Shown here one piece after another: positions 63,401 to 64,000 of a stretch of 64,000 nt of DNA. The stretch comes from DAXETY01 sp051155755. GTDB lineage: Bacteria; Desulfobacterota; Desulfobacteria; Desulfobacterales; SG8-13. The notes beneath the pieces are model-generated. The model did not search any database and was not told where the DNA came from. It worked only from the letters and a program-made list of their open reading frames with translations. Each line of letters begins with the position of its first letter. Position 1 is the stretch's first letter. The position numbers were made by a program, and so were the translations under genes. The stretch lies in contig DAXETY010000010.1 of assembly GCA_051155755.1 (NCBI GenBank), positions 25,059-89,058 of the forward strand, written 5' to 3'.

Positions 63401-64000
63401 CCACCTCGATGTTGAATTCGCTGCCGGCAATCGGCACCGGCCGCCGGCGCCCGCTGTCGTCCGGCGGCCCCAGTTCCATGCGGATGCATTCGACGGCGGT
63501 CACCCGCCCGTTGTGGGCGATGACCCGCACCGGATTGGTCAGGGTCATGATCTCGATGCCTTCGTCATGGCACTCGGCAATTTCCTCGTCGTTGGCCGGC
63601 ATCTCCTGCCGGCTGCGGCGGTAGATAACAAACGGTTTGCGGCTGCCGGTGCGAAGCGCCGTGCGCACAGCGTCCATGGCCACGTTGCCGCCGCCGATCA
63701 CCGCCACCCGATCGCCCAGGTGGATCCGCTCACCGAGGTTGACGCGTTTTAAAAAATCCAGGCCCGGAACTACGCCGTCAAAATCTTCGCCTTCAATGCC
63801 GAGCAGCTTGCATTCCTGAGAGCCGATGCCCAGGAAAAACGCCTTGTATCCCTGCTCGCGCAGCTGTCCGATCGTAAAGTCCTTGCCGATCTCCACGCCG
63901 GTTTTGAATTCCACCCCCAGCTCCCGGATCACCTGGATCTCGGATTCGATGATATCCCGGGGCAGCCGGTAGGCCGGGATGCCCACCGTCAGCATTCCGC
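60417..64000 (-). CDS. hdrA: Large GltD-HdrA fusion flavoprotein (N-terminus outside the window)
   Basis: At least 1194 residues; the 5' end is cut by the window edge. From the visible N-terminus: a GltD-like FAD/NAD(P)-binding part (VAVIGGGNVAMDAVRTALRT, PDIFAGGDAVTGPRTVVEA), a Cys cluster CLSCAVCSECYQCVEAC, a first HdrA-like segment with LQCVGSRDTNRCGNGYCSSV, then a full HdrA with FVCNCGVNIAGTVDV, the FAD loop ALVVGGGVAGMTAALGL, IQCVGSRNDENPNCSRICC and two C-terminal ferredoxin motifs CAACLICVRACP and CHGCGICAGECP. In bifurcating complexes HdrA splits electrons from NAD(P)H or another donor. No HdrBC gene is in the window. Confidence 0.9.
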   Translation of the reverse strand, partial: GMLTVGIPAYRLPRDIIESEIQVIRELGVEFKTGVEIGKDFTIGQLREQGYKAFFLGIGSQECKLLGIEGEDFDGVVPGLDFLKRVNLGERIHLGDRVAVIGGGNVAMDAVRTALRTGSRKPFVIYRRSRQEMPANDEEIAECHDEGIEIMTLTNPVRVIAHNGRVTAVECIRMELGPPDDSGRRRPVPIAGSEFNIEVDAVIPAIGQESDWACLTDECACTLSDWGTVRVDPVTLQSEDPDIFAGGDAVTGPRTVVEAIGAGKQAAISIDRLLQGRDLREGRRTEWEGVKDVPLEGQEEKPRTAMPHAPAAERIANFNEVQLGYDQLAARREGERCLSCAVCSECYQCVEACLAEALIHEEKPEERLLEVGSVVLCPGSEPYDPSGLEAFYHYGTNPNVLTSLEFERILSASGPTMGHLQRPSDGTEPKKIAWLQCVGSRDTNRCGNGYCSSVCCMYAIKDAMIAKEHAEQELDCAIFNMDIRTFGKEYEKYYLRARDKAGVRFVKARVHTIDEIGENRDLRIHYADESGRMQEEFFDLVVLSVGLQVPQETRQLAERLGVEVDGYNFAVSRPLAPVETSRPGVFACGVFQEPKDIPGSVTEASAAACLAGGRLAQARNTRTRQVQLPAEIDLTGQAPRIGVFVCNCGVNIAGTVDVAAVETYARSLPQVVYAGQNLFTCSQDAQEQMKQTIAEHRINRVVVAACTPKTHEGIFMDTLEAIGLNKYLLEMANIRNQDSWVHGDRPAEATAKARELVHMAVSRAASLAPLQETVIEVNQRALVVGGGVAGMTAALGLADQGYETVLIEKEDRLGGMAGRLTVTIDGANVSEFVGKLMARVSEHPQIQVLTRSLVVGFSGFKGNFTTEVLVGPGMYERKINHGVMILATGAEEYRPKEYGYGQSDRVLTQVELAGRLEDAGAAELQQVVMIQCVGSRNDENPNCSRICCQSAIKNALKIKQLNPEAQVFVLYRDIRTYGRLEDYYRQARERGVIFVRYTTDQPPRVQTGEDAVRVTFRDHVLGRLLEVEADLLALSAGMVPSDTEELASIVKLARTSEGHFMEAHVKLRPVDMATDGIFLCGTAHSPQLLSESIAQAYASVARATTFLAQRRLKLSAVTARVQSELCAACLICVRACPYQVPRINADGVSEIDAALCHGCGICAGECPAKAIELNWYEDDQILCKVESLLEEVL

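Overview
The window looks like chromosomal DNA (GC-rich, densely coded) from an anaerobic member of the Desulfobacterota, most likely a sulfate-reducing or related strict anaerobe. The evidence is a tetraheme cytochrome c3, a MetF-MetV-HdrA-MvhD block in which MvhD appears to be a selenoprotein, a polyferredoxin/DUF362/DUF6599 redox cluster, a TAXI-type TRAP transporter, and many PAS-type sensor kinases. No genus can be fixed from the sequence alone. No tRNA, rRNA, CRISPR array, complete insertion sequence or phage gene was seen.

Layout. 1-6.5 kb: the end of thiD, an orphan restriction-type nuclease (HsdR-N-like), the MoxR/DUF58/transglutaminase trio and a zinc-ribbon rhomboid protease. 6.8-13.3 kb: a divergent redox region, with a tetraheme c3 cytochrome on one side and, behind a strong sigma-70-type promoter, DUF6599, DUF362, a membrane polyferredoxin and a Tat-type aldo/keto reductase on the other. 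13.3-16.7 kb: cutA, a NifU/IscU scaffold with a zinc-ribbon tail, a NifS-like protein that has lost the PLP lysine, and a patatin. 16.8-22 kb: small unknown genes, a bacterial cereblon-type (CULT) protein with its own promoter, quinone oxidoreductase, a poly-gamma-glutamate-hydrolase-like protein and a membrane phosphoesterase. 22-30.3 kb: a secreted beta-helix protein with a long leader, a methyltransferase, a YitT protein, the PEP synthase/PPDK regulator, and an iron-type ABC permease with a degenerate ATPase. 31-42 kb: one type II secretion operon in the order F-G-H-I-J-K-L-M-D-E. 42.4-46.9 kb: DUF1566, UspA and TAXI-TRAP genes. 47-58.2 kb: glycosyltransferase, HrpA helicase, YjbQ, two sensor kinases, a DUF4136 protein, an AroE-like dehydrogenase and a response regulator. 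58.3-64 kb: metF, metV, selenocysteine mvhD and a very large GltD-HdrA fusion cut by the window edge, together a probable electron-bifurcating methylene-tetrahydrofolate reductase complex.

Non-coding structure is rich. There are two related ~150-bp elements with inverted ends, two copies of a small hairpin repeat whose stem is preserved by paired changes, a 17-unit octamer array facing an inverted partial array, two heptamer arrays, and several palindromic elements in intergenic gaps. The most interesting leads are the lysine-less NifS partnered with a zinc-ribbon IscU, the CULT-domain gene, the read-through TGA in mvhD with a SECIS-like hairpin, the three-Tat-motif redox cluster, and the ABC ATPase with altered signature and H-loop.
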